This document shows, in pieces, positions 45,254 to 52,908 of a DNA stretch of 64,000 nt. The notes below the pieces were generated by a model. It was not told where the DNA came from, ran no database searches, and saw only the letters and a list, made by a program, of their open reading frames with translations. The stretch spans positions 1 through 64,000 of the forward strand of contig JAFGNU010000010.1 in the NCBI GenBank assembly GCA_016926875.1, given 5' to 3'. How positions within the stretch are numbered: the first letter of the stretch is position 1; each line of letters begins with the position of its first letter. The translations under genes and the position numbers were made by a program. This DNA is from Anaerolineae bacterium. GTDB taxonomy: Bacteria; Chloroflexota; Anaerolineae; Aggregatilineales; Aggregatilineaceae.

Positions 45254-47182
45254 ATGCTGAAGGGTTTACGCTGGCCGCTCGCGGTGTTGGTCTTGGCGAG
45301 TGTGCTGCTGGTTCTGGCGCTTGCCACACAGCCCGATAAAGAATCCGAATCTGATCCACCCCCGGCCACGACTACACCTGCCCCCCCGTCTGATACATCA
45401 ACAGACCCACCGCCGCAGCCCGAACCGGAATCTGACACGCAGACGACTCCCCTGCCCACCGCCGACATGCCGCTTACGCCGGATAATGTCCTGGTGGAAG
45501 GGCTGGTTGGTGAGATTCGCAAGCTGAACCCCCTGCTGGCGGTGTACAACCCGGTAGACCGGGATATTGTATCGTTGATCTTCGAGGGATTGACGGCAAC
45601 CAACGATTACGGAGAGATCATACCCGACTTGGCCGAGTCGTGGACCTTATCGGCTGATGGTTTGCAATACATTTTTATGCTGCGCGATGATGTTTTGTGG
45701 CAGGACGGTATGCCCTTCACAGCAGACGACGTGGTCTTTACGATGGAGCTGATGAGTGATCCCCAGTTCCCCGGCCCGGTTGCGCTGCACGAATTCTGGC
45801 GTACCGTGGAAGTGGACGCGCTCGACGAACGAACGGTTCGCTTCCGGCTGACACAGCCGCTGGCGTCGTTTGTCGACCAGCTCCGGATCGGCATTCTCCC
45901 GGTGCATGTGCTGGAGGGCGTGGTTGTGAGCGAGCTGGGCCAGCACCCTTTTAACCTGGACCCGATCGGCACCGGACCCTACCAGATCGAGGCGCTCACG
46001 GCATCCAACGGCCAGATCGACGGCATCCAACTGCGTGTTGCGCCGGTATATCGCCAGCGGCCCGAAGGCGCGGATGGCTACCTGCTGGATCGCGTTGTCT
46101 TTCGCACATACCCCACACCCCAGGCTGCGCTGGATGCGTACCGCCAGGGCGAAGTGAACAGCATCAGTTTTATCGCGCCCGATCAGCAGGCGGTTGCGGG
46201 GCAGATCCCCGGCTTGAGTCTTTACACTGCCGTTGAACCGCACGTTGGCGTGCTGATCTACAACTGGCAGCGTGAGGCGATCCGGTTTGTACGCAACCCG
46301 CGTGTCCGGCTGGCGCTGGCGCACGCTGTTGACCGCGAAGGACTGGTCACGGCGCACCTGTCTGGGCGGGCCGTTGTGGCCGACAGCCCGCTGCTGCCCG
46401 GTTCCTGGGCATATGAGTCGGACACTGCCTGGCCTGTGTATGATATGGCGCTGGCGCAGGCAGCATGGGATAATGCCAACCTGGTGTTTGATGAAGTCCC
46501 GCCGGAAGCAGAAGCCACCGAAGGAGCAGGCGAACCTGCCGGGGAGCCGGACACAGGCGCGGAAGAACCGGCGGAAGGTCCCGCAGGTGAGGAATCCCCG
46601 GCGGAAGACGAAGCCACCTCAGGCGAGGGCGAACCGTCTGCCGAGGCGACCGAAGAACCAACGCCCGAACCGGAAGCCCTGCTGCGGCTGGCGCTCACGA
46701 TCCTGACGCTGGATGACCCGGCGCTGGTGGCGTTGTGCGACGAGGTGGCGGCCAGTTGGGAACAGCTTGGCTTAAGCGTGTCGGTTGAGGCGGTAGACGC
46801 TGAGGCGCTCCAGGCCCGGTTGGAAGATGGCGATTTTGACGCGGCGCTGGTTGAACTGAGCTTCGAGCCAAACGCCGATCCCGACCCCTTTATTTTTTGG
46901 CACCAGGGCCAGTATCAAACAGGCCAGAATTACGGCGGCATGGACGACCAGCGCATCAGCGAAGCGCTGGAATTTGCCCGGCGGGATGCAACGGGCATCC
47001 ACCGCCAGATTTATTACCGGCGCTTCCAGGCGTTGTTTGCCGAGCGCGCCCCGGCGCTGGTGCTTTACTACCCGCTGTATATATACGCTGCCGACTCGCG
47101 GCTGGCGGGCGTACAGCTTGGCTTTCTGAGTTCCCCCAGTGACCGCTTCCGTCATATTCAAGAGTGGGCGTTTGAAAGGTAG
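45254..47182 (+). CDS. Family 5 (peptide/oligopeptide-type) ABC substrate-binding protein
   Basis: 643 residues. N-terminal membrane anchor or signal (WPLAVLVLASVLLVLALA) without a lipobox, then a Pro/Thr/Asp-rich linker. The SBP_5 domain starts near LVEGLVGEIRKLNPLLAVYN and contains LAESWTLSADGLQYIFMLRD, NLDPIGTGPYQIEAL and ARLALAHAVDRE-like RVRLALAHAVDREGLV. An acidic Glu/Ala/Pro/Gly stretch of about 60 residues (nt 46495-46680) splits the C-terminal lobe. No permease or ATPase genes accompany it. AGGAGG precedes ATG 45254. Confidence 0.88.
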   Translation: MLKGLRWPLAVLVLASVLLVLALATQPDKESESDPPPATTTPAPPSDTSTDPPPQPEPESDTQTTPLPTADMPLTPDNVLVEGLVGEIRKLNPLLAVYNPVDRDIVSLIFEGLTATNDYGEIIPDLAESWTLSADGLQYIFMLRDDVLWQDGMPFTADDVVFTMELMSDPQFPGPVALHEFWRTVEVDALDERTVRFRLTQPLASFVDQLRIGILPVHVLEGVVVSELGQHPFNLDPIGTGPYQIEALTASNGQIDGIQLRVAPVYRQRPEGADGYLLDRVVFRTYPTPQAALDAYRQGEVNSISFIAPDQQAVAGQIPGLSLYTAVEPHVGVLIYNWQREAIRFVRNPRVRLALAHAVDREGLVTAHLSGRAVVADSPLLPGSWAYESDTAWPVYDMALAQAAWDNANLVFDEVPPEAEATEGAGEPAGEPDTGAEEPAEGPAGEESPAEDEATSGEGEPSAEATEEPTPEPEALLRLALTILTLDDPALVALCDEVAASWEQLGLSVSVEAVDAEALQARLEDGDFDAALVELSFEPNADPDPFIFWHQGQYQTGQNYGGMDDQRISEALEFARRDATGIHRQIYYRRFQALFAERAPALVLYYPLYIYAADSRLAGVQLGFLSSPSDRFRHIQEWAFER

Positions 47183-47200
47183 CATACGCAAAATTTGGGC

Positions 47201-47228
47201 TTGACACACGGCACAACAGCGATACAAT
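47201..47228 (+). promoter_or_regulatory. Sigma-70 promoter for tRNA-Leu
   Basis: A consensus TTGACA (47201-47206), a 16-base spacer and TACAAT (47223-47228), ending 12 bases before the tRNA. Confidence 0.85.
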
Positions 47229-47240
47229 GAACATACGAAT

Positions 47241-47328
47241 GCCGAAGTGGCGGAATAGGCAGACGCGCTACGTTCAGGGCGTAGTTCCCACTACGGGAGT
47301 GTGGGTTCGACTCCCACCTTCGGCACCA
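47241..47328 (+). tRNA. tRNA-Leu (anticodon CAG)
   Basis: A type II tRNA. Acceptor arm GCCGAAG/CTTCGGC, discriminator A, encoded CCA (47326-47328). Anticodon stem CTACG/CGTAG with loop TTCAGGG gives CAG, reading CUG. The long variable arm (TTCCCACTACGGGAGTG) and T arm (TGGGTTCGACTCCCA) are typical of leucine tRNAs. Confidence 0.96.
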
Positions 47329-47330
47329 CG

Positions 47331-47360
47331 GCCCAGGTTATTCAACAGCCTGGGCTTTTT
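47331..47360 (+). terminator. Terminator of tRNA-Leu
   Basis: GCCCAGG (47331-47337) pairs with CCTGGGC (47349-47355), followed by TTTTT. Confidence 0.9.
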
Positions 47361-47425
47361 CGTTGCCGCGCCGGGCCGGGTGTGATAGGCTTGGGCGCGT
47401 ATCCATACCGTTGCAGCGCAAGGTC

Positions 47426-47908
47426 ATGAGCGATCAACCTTCCAAACCATCCCCCCCGGCGAACGCTGAGCCGGACCGTTCCAGGCATAAGCGGCCTCGC
47501 CGTGATCGCCGCCAGCAGGTGTCCAGCTTGCAGATCGCGTTCGCCGCGATCCTGTCGATTGGCCTGCTGCTGGTGATCAATTTCAGCGGGCGGATCGCAC
47601 GCGGGCAGCAGATGGAGATAGAGCGGAAACGGCTCCAGGCGACGATTGACGTGCTGGAAGTGCACAAGCTGGACTTGCTCAAAGAGCGAGATTATGCCGC
47701 CAGCGATGCCAGCGTCGAGGAATGGGCGCACACCGAGGGCAAGATGGTTCGTGACGGCGAAATCCTGGTGATCCCGATCCCGGCGGGCGAAGACGAACCA
47801 ACCCCGCCGCCGCAGCCGGTCCTGGATTCAATGTCGGAACCGGAGCCGGAACAGCCCCGGTGGCGGCTGTGGTGGAACCTGTTTTTTGACGGGGAACCAC
47901 CGTTTTAG
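47426..47908 (+). CDS. Septum formation initiator-like (FtsB/DivIC family) protein
   Basis: 160 residues: basic cytoplasmic N-terminus (SRHKRPRRDRRQQ), one transmembrane helix (IAFAAILSIGLLLVINFSG), a coiled coil (QQMEIERKRLQATIDVLEVH) and a segment DASVEEWAHTEGKMVRDGEI, which matches the FtsB/DivIC pattern of a membrane-anchored coiled coil followed by a short globular part. A Pro-rich tail follows. It probably joins the divisome FtsL/FtsQ complex. ATG 47426 has only a weak AAGG close upstream. Confidence 0.72.
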   Translation: MSDQPSKPSPPANAEPDRSRHKRPRRDRRQQVSSLQIAFAAILSIGLLLVINFSGRIARGQQMEIERKRLQATIDVLEVHKLDLLKERDYAASDASVEEWAHTEGKMVRDGEILVIPIPAGEDEPTPPPQPVLDSMSEPEPEQPRWRLWWNLFFDGEPPF

Positions 47909-47978
47909 CTGCCGGTGGCCGGGCGGCTGGCTGCCCTACGATTCGCGTATCGCCGCCATTCGACATGATGCCGCTCGC

Positions 47979-48007
47979 TGGATATGCATCCTCGAAGCAA
48001 CTATAAT
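47979..48007 (+). promoter_or_regulatory. Candidate promoter of the L,D-transpeptidase gene
   Basis: TGGATA (47979-47984), a 17-base spacer and perfect TATAAT (48002-48007). A start near 48014 supports ATG 48050 as the translation start rather than the ORF-track position 47984. Confidence 0.55.
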
Positions 48008-48049
48008 CTCATGTGTAGATCGATAAGATTGAACATAGAGACAGGCAAT

Positions 48050-49687
48050 ATGCAGCGTTCACCGCAGCCCTACACCCCACCGCGATCACCCAAACGCCGC
48101 CAATCCCGGCGCAAAAACGCCCGTCGAGGCGTCCCGCCGCCTGCATCGCCGCAGGCCGCGCGCCAGCCCCGGCGTAAAAAGCCGCGCATGAGACCTAAAA
48201 CGCTGTTGATGCTGGGGGCGGGTCTGTCGCTGCTGCTGGTCGGGTTATGTGTGGTATCGCTGCTGGCCGGGGTTGGCCTGTTATACGCCGCTGATCGCAT
48301 TCTGCCCGGCGTGAGTTCGGTCGGAGTCAGCCTGGGCAGCCTGGACGAAGCCGAAGCTGCCGATAAGCTCGCGGCGGCATGGGTTGACAGCGGGCTGCTG
48401 CTGCGCGACGGTGACCGGTCCTGGGAGGTGAATCCTGCGGACCTGGGCATCGGTCTGGATGCAGCCACAACCGCCGCTGCTGCGAGTGAGTGGGGGCGGT
48501 CGGAGGGCGGCATACCCGGCGCGCTGCGCGCCATTCTTAGCGGGGTGGAGATCGACCCGGCCCTCACCGTGGACCTGAACCAGATCGCTGTCTTTTTGGA
48601 AAGCGCCCGGTCATACGTCGATGTGCCCGCTGGCAACGCGGGCGTGGAATTGGTCAACGGGCAGGCAGTTGCTACCCCGGCGTCCGAGGGACGCGCATTG
48701 AACATCAGTGCGACGATTGAGTTGATGCGCATTGACGCGGCGGGGGAGTTGGCCGACGGTGCGCTGAACCTGGTCATGGACGTTGTGTATCCGGCGGTGA
48801 CCGATTCATCGCCGCTGGTCGCGCAGGCGAACGCGCTGTTATCCAGCCCGTTTAACGTGGATGCCTACGATCCGATCCGCGATGAGTGGCTTCACTGGAC
48901 GGCTCCCCCGGAAATGTGGGCCGCGTGGCTGACAGCAGCACCCGATCCCGGCAGCCCGACCGGCCTGGCGCTGACGATGAATACGGCAGGCCCGTCAGCG
49001 TTTTTACAGGCAAGCGGGAGCTTTGCCGACGAACGGACGCTCAGGCTTGATGACGCCGTGGTTACTATGCAGGACGCGCTGGCGCGGGGCCAGACCAGCA
49101 CCGTGATCCGGGTATGGCACAACACGACGACCTACGCCGTCCGGCCAGGGCAAACGCTCGCCAGCATCGCCGAAGAGGTCGGTATCCCCTATCCCTACAT
49201 CCAGGCTGAAAACCCCGGCGTCAACACCGATGCGCTCAGCGTTGGCCAAACGCTGACACTGCCGTCGAAAGACGTGCTGGTGCCGCTGGAACCGGTCCCA
49301 CATAAGCGGATTATTGTCAGCCGGAGCCAGCAGCACCTGTGGGCCTATGAAAGCGGGCAGGTGGTCTTTGACTGGGTGATCTCAACAGGGCTGCCATCCA
49401 GCCCGACGGCGTTGGGCACGTTTCAGGTGCAGACGCACGAGCTAAACGCCTACGCCGACCAGTGGAATCTGTACATGCCGCACTTTATGGGCTTTTACCA
49501 TCCCGGCCCGAATATGGACCTGATGAACGGCTTTCACGGCTTTCCGACGCGCGGCGGCGGTTACCTGTTGTGGTCCGGTGACCTGGGGCACCCGGTGACG
49601 TATGGCTGTGTGCTGCTCAGCCTGGAAAACGCCGAGGCGCTGTATAACTGGGCAGAAGATGGTGTCGTCGTCGAGGTCCGGGGATAG
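48050..49687 (+). CDS. Membrane-anchored L,D-transpeptidase (YkuD) with LysM
   Basis: About 545 residues. A very basic, Pro-rich cytoplasmic N-terminus (about 1-50) precedes a transmembrane helix (LLMLGAGLSLLLVGLCVVSL). Then a peptidoglycan-binding-like region beginning ILPGVSSVGVSLGSLDEAEA, a LysM domain (TYAVRPGQTLASIAEEVGIP) and a YkuD domain (KRIIVSRSQQHLWAYESGQV). The catalytic Cys is in TYGCVLLS, where the usual SHGC histidine is Tyr; the upstream HGF and HP histidines remain. It would cross-link or attach to peptidoglycan outside the membrane. Confidence 0.88.
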   Translation: MQRSPQPYTPPRSPKRRQSRRKNARRGVPPPASPQAARQPRRKKPRMRPKTLLMLGAGLSLLLVGLCVVSLLAGVGLLYAADRILPGVSSVGVSLGSLDEAEAADKLAAAWVDSGLLLRDGDRSWEVNPADLGIGLDAATTAAAASEWGRSEGGIPGALRAILSGVEIDPALTVDLNQIAVFLESARSYVDVPAGNAGVELVNGQAVATPASEGRALNISATIELMRIDAAGELADGALNLVMDVVYPAVTDSSPLVAQANALLSSPFNVDAYDPIRDEWLHWTAPPEMWAAWLTAAPDPGSPTGLALTMNTAGPSAFLQASGSFADERTLRLDDAVVTMQDALARGQTSTVIRVWHNTTTYAVRPGQTLASIAEEVGIPYPYIQAENPGVNTDALSVGQTLTLPSKDVLVPLEPVPHKRIIVSRSQQHLWAYESGQVVFDWVISTGLPSSPTALGTFQVQTHELNAYADQWNLYMPHFMGFYHPGPNMDLMNGFHGFPTRGGGYLLWSGDLGHPVTYGCVLLSLENAEALYNWAEDGVVVEVRG

Positions 49688-49724
49688 GCCAGCTCTCGAC
49701 GACGGGTTAGGCGCGCAGGTGGGG

Positions 49725-50315
49725 TCAGTAGTCCTGGGAATCGAAGACTTCAAATTCAGTTGGGGGCCAGTAGCGCACACGGGCAATGCCGATGATGGAT
49801 GACCTGGATACCGGGCCGAAGGAATGGCTGTCCAGGCTGTGGTTGCGGTTATCACCTAAGATGAAATATTCATCCGGGCCGAGCTGCCATTCCCCGTTGC
49901 ATGACTGGAAGCTGCAATACTCCATCACATACGGCTCGTCCAGCAGCACGCCGTCCACATAGACACGTCCTTCTTTCATCACAACCGTTTCACCCGGCAG
50001 CCCGATAACGCGCTTGATCAGCAGGTCATCGTCACTGCGTGGTGAATCCAGCACAATAACATCCCCGCGCGATGGTCCACCCAGCAGCATCGTCAGCCGG
50101 TCGATGATCACGCGCTCGCTGGTATAAAAACTGGGCTGCATACTGGCGCCGTCAACTATGTAGCGCGGTATAAAAATATCAAGCCCTACCCGCAGCACCA
50201 CGACGATCAGCACAAGCTGAATGACTTCTTTCAGCCCGGATTTGAACGCAGCAACCCACTGCGAACTGCGTACGTGATCATGATCGTTATTGGGTAGTTC
50301 GGGTTGATTTTCCAT
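49725..50315 (-). CDS. lepB: Signal peptidase I
   Basis: 196 residues. One N-terminal membrane helix (VIQLVLIVVVLRVGLDIFI), catalytic Ser58 in DGASMQPSF and Lys101 in LIKRVIGLPGE, and the conserved GDNRNHSLDSHSFGPV box near the C-terminus. It removes signal peptides from exported proteins such as the many secreted proteins here. AGAGAG lies upstream of ATG 50315. It is divergent from galE. Confidence 0.94.
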   Translation of the reverse strand: MENQPELPNNDHDHVRSSQWVAAFKSGLKEVIQLVLIVVVLRVGLDIFIPRYIVDGASMQPSFYTSERVIIDRLTMLLGGPSRGDVIVLDSPRSDDDLLIKRVIGLPGETVVMKEGRVYVDGVLLDEPYVMEYCSFQSCNGEWQLGPDEYFILGDNRNHSLDSHSFGPVSRSSIIGIARVRYWPPTEFEVFDSQDY

Positions 50316-50481
50316 CGGTTGATCTCTCTTAGCACGTACTGGGCGAACCGCTTTTTGCAGTCATTGCTTGCCGGTCATAGCCGGTTGTACAGGTATCATT
50401 CGCCATTGATTCACCCTATTGTACTCGCACTGACGCGAGGATTTTCACTTTCTCATCAATTTTTTACAATTGTAGCCAAAT

Positions 50482-50512
50482 TTGGACTTGTACTGTCTTT
50501 GTACAGTACAAT
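50482..50512 (+). promoter_or_regulatory. galE promoter with dyad in a 19-bp spacer
   Basis: TTGGAC (50482-50487) and TACAAT (50507-50512) are separated by 19 bases. A perfect 9-bp dyad, TTGTACTGT (50488-50496) and ACAGTACAA (50503-50511), fills the spacer. This is the geometry of MerR-family activated promoters; alternatively it is an operator for a repressor. Transcription would start near 50519. Confidence 0.55.
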
Positions 50513-50595
50513 CCTTTCGGATTCACGGCGGTTGGCGCGCGGCTCCACCGCATAACAGTGATAGCAGCGCGGCATACTTACTGGAGATACTAACC

Positions 50596-51609
50596 ATGCA
50601 CATTTTGGTCACGGGCGGCGCGGGCTACGTGGGATCGGCCACGGCAGCGCATTTTCTGGCAGCAGGCCATACGGTGACGGTGTTTGACAGCCTGGTCAAA
50701 GGGCACCGGGCTGCCGTACCCGACGGCGCGGCGTTTGTGAAGGGCGACCTGGGCGACCCGGCGGCGCTGGATGTGTTGTTGCAAACCACCCAGTTTGACG
50801 CGGTAGCGCACTTTGCGGCGTTCATCGAGGCGGGCGAGTCGATGCAGCGCCCTGGCAAGTATTTTTATAACAACGTCGCCAATACCAACAACCTGCTTCA
50901 AGCGGTGACCCGGTATGGTATCAAGCGGCTGATCTTTTCGTCGTCTGCTGGGGTGTATGCCAGCAAGGACGCGCCGCTGAGCGAAGATGATCCGGTTGGC
51001 CCAGCCAGCGTGTACGGCGAAACCAAGTTGATGATCGAGCGCATGTTGAACTGGTACAACCGGGTGGCCGGGTTGCAGTTCGCCGCGCTGCGTTACTTCA
51101 ACGCCTGCGGCGCGATGCTGGACAGCGACGGAACACCGATTCGCGGCGAGGATCACCACCCGGAAACGCACTTGATCCCGCTAACACTCCAGGTGCCGCT
51201 GGGCCAGCGCGACGCGATCTACATCTTTGGCACGGACTACGACACGCCAGACGGATCGTGTATCCGTGACTATGTACACATCGAAGACCTGGCATCGGCG
51301 CATGTGCTGGCGCTCGAAGCACTGGGCAACGGGCGCGAGCGCATGATCTACAACCTGGGCAATGGACGCGGCTACAGCGTACGCGAGGTGGTGGACGTGG
51401 CGCGCGAGGTAACCGGGCGCGATTTCCCGGCCATCGAAACCGACCGCCGCCCCGGTGACGCGGCGATGCTGATTGCCTCGTCAGAACTCATCAACGACGA
51501 ACTGGGCTGGGAGCCGCGCTTCCCCGATCTACACGACATCATCCAGACCGCCTGGACATGGCACACGGCGCGCCCTCGCGGCTACGACGACCAACCGGCA
51601 GCTCCATAG
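50596..51609 (+). CDS. galE: UDP-glucose 4-epimerase
   Basis: 337 residues, an extended short-chain dehydrogenase. NAD-binding TGGAGYVGSATAAHF at the N-terminus, the SSSAGVY serine region, and catalytic Tyr140-x3-Lys144 in VYGETKLMIE. The substrate domain has LRYFNACGAMLDSDGTPIRG and GSCIRDYVHIEDLA as in GalE. It interconverts UDP-glucose and UDP-galactose, supplying precursors to the glycosyltransferases. ATG 50596 follows GGAGATA; the ORF-track start is too early. The GT4 gene starts 21 bases later, so the two are likely an operon. Confidence 0.93.
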   Translation: MHILVTGGAGYVGSATAAHFLAAGHTVTVFDSLVKGHRAAVPDGAAFVKGDLGDPAALDVLLQTTQFDAVAHFAAFIEAGESMQRPGKYFYNNVANTNNLLQAVTRYGIKRLIFSSSAGVYASKDAPLSEDDPVGPASVYGETKLMIERMLNWYNRVAGLQFAALRYFNACGAMLDSDGTPIRGEDHHPETHLIPLTLQVPLGQRDAIYIFGTDYDTPDGSCIRDYVHIEDLASAHVLALEALGNGRERMIYNLGNGRGYSVREVVDVAREVTGRDFPAIETDRRPGDAAMLIASSELINDELGWEPRFPDLHDIIQTAWTWHTARPRGYDDQPAAP

Positions 51610-51630
51610 AGCGCAAAGCAGCTACACTCG

Positions 51631-52782
51631 ATGCACGTCGCATTTAACGGCTGGTTCTGGAATCAACCCTACACCGGCAGCGGGCAGTATATACGCCGCC
51701 TGCTGTCGGCTTTGCATATGCTGGCGCCGGAGATGCGGCTGTCGCTGGTTGTACCGGATCATGCACGCTCCCTGGAGCACCTGCCGCCGGACGTGGACGT
51801 GCTGCCGGTCCGGCTGCCGGTGAGCGGGCACCTGGGCAAAGTCTGGTTTGAACAGCGCGGGTTTCCGCAGGCGGTGGCTCGCGTGGGGGCCGACATCGCG
51901 CACGTGCCCTATTGGGGGCCGCCGCTGCGCGCGCCGTCGCCGCTGGTGTGCACGGTGCTGGACGTGATCCCGCTGACCGTGCCGGAGTACCGGGCTGGCA
52001 TCAATAACCGGCTGTATACCGCCCTGGTGACAGCCGCCGCCAAAGGCGCCGCGCATCTCCTGACCATCTCCGAAGCCAGCAAGCGCGACATCGTGCAGCA
52101 CATCGGCGTCCCGTCAGATCGTGTCTCAGTGACCTGCCTGGCGGCGGACGAGACGTTTCATCCGGAGCATGGCCGCGAGCAGGAAAAACACGTGCGCCAG
52201 CGCTGTAGCCTGGATGACGTGGACGACTTTGTGCTCTACCTGGGATCGTATGTCGCGCATAAAAACGTGCGGCTGCTGCTGGCGGCCTATACCTACGTGG
52301 CACAAGGGCTGGGGCCGGATGTGCCGCTGGTGCTGGCCGGGCATACACCCTCAAGCTGGGGCACGCGGCGCTTTCCCGATTTACCAGCTTACGTTGACCA
52401 GCTTGGGCTGGCGGATTATGTGCGCTGGATCGGCCCGGTGAATGAAGCAGATAAGCCTTCGCTTTACCGCCTGGCGCGGGTATTTGTCTTCCCCAGCCGC
52501 TATGAAGGCTTTGGCCTGGGACCGCTGGAAGCGATGGCGTGCGGTACGCCGGTGGTAGCGTGTGACGTGTCATCGGTGCCGGAAGTAACCGGCAAGGCGG
52601 CTTTCCTGGTCGATCCCGACGACTCGAAGGCGATGGGCGGCGCGATTTTATCGCTGCTGCTGGAACCCGATCTCGCGGCTGATATGAGGAACCGGGGACT
52701 GGCGCAGGCGCAGGTCTTTAGCTGGCAGCGCACGGCAGAAGGCACGCTGGCTGCCTATGAGCACGTCCTGAAAACACGCTGA
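51631..52782 (+). CDS. Glycosyltransferase, GT4 family
   Basis: 383 residues, GT-B fold. N-terminal MHVAFNGWFWNQPYTGSGQY acceptor domain. The C-terminal donor domain has LYLGSYVAHKNVRLLLAAYT and the EX7E region YEGFGLGPLEAMACGTPVVA. Downstream of galE, it may use UDP-galactose or UDP-glucose, but this is positional inference. Its closest relative in the window is the GT4 at 18759-19874. Confidence 0.9.
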   Translation: MHVAFNGWFWNQPYTGSGQYIRRLLSALHMLAPEMRLSLVVPDHARSLEHLPPDVDVLPVRLPVSGHLGKVWFEQRGFPQAVARVGADIAHVPYWGPPLRAPSPLVCTVLDVIPLTVPEYRAGINNRLYTALVTAAAKGAAHLLTISEASKRDIVQHIGVPSDRVSVTCLAADETFHPEHGREQEKHVRQRCSLDDVDDFVLYLGSYVAHKNVRLLLAAYTYVAQGLGPDVPLVLAGHTPSSWGTRRFPDLPAYVDQLGLADYVRWIGPVNEADKPSLYRLARVFVFPSRYEGFGLGPLEAMACGTPVVACDVSSVPEVTGKAAFLVDPDDSKAMGGAILSLLLEPDLAADMRNRGLAQAQVFSWQRTAEGTLAAYEHVLKTR

Positions 52783-52908
52783 TCGTTTTTTCCATCCGTT
52801 TATAGCCGGTGCTGTTTCGCCAGGGCGTTTTTAGTGGTTTGTTATTTTTTGCATGAATATTTGTGATATTATCTATTATAATCCCCAAAATTGTACGAGG
52901 ACATGCAC

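Noticed and set aside
47984-48049. Upstream start of the L,D-transpeptidase at 47984
   Set aside because: It would lie upstream of the predicted transcript start (about 48014) set by TATAAT at 48002-48007.
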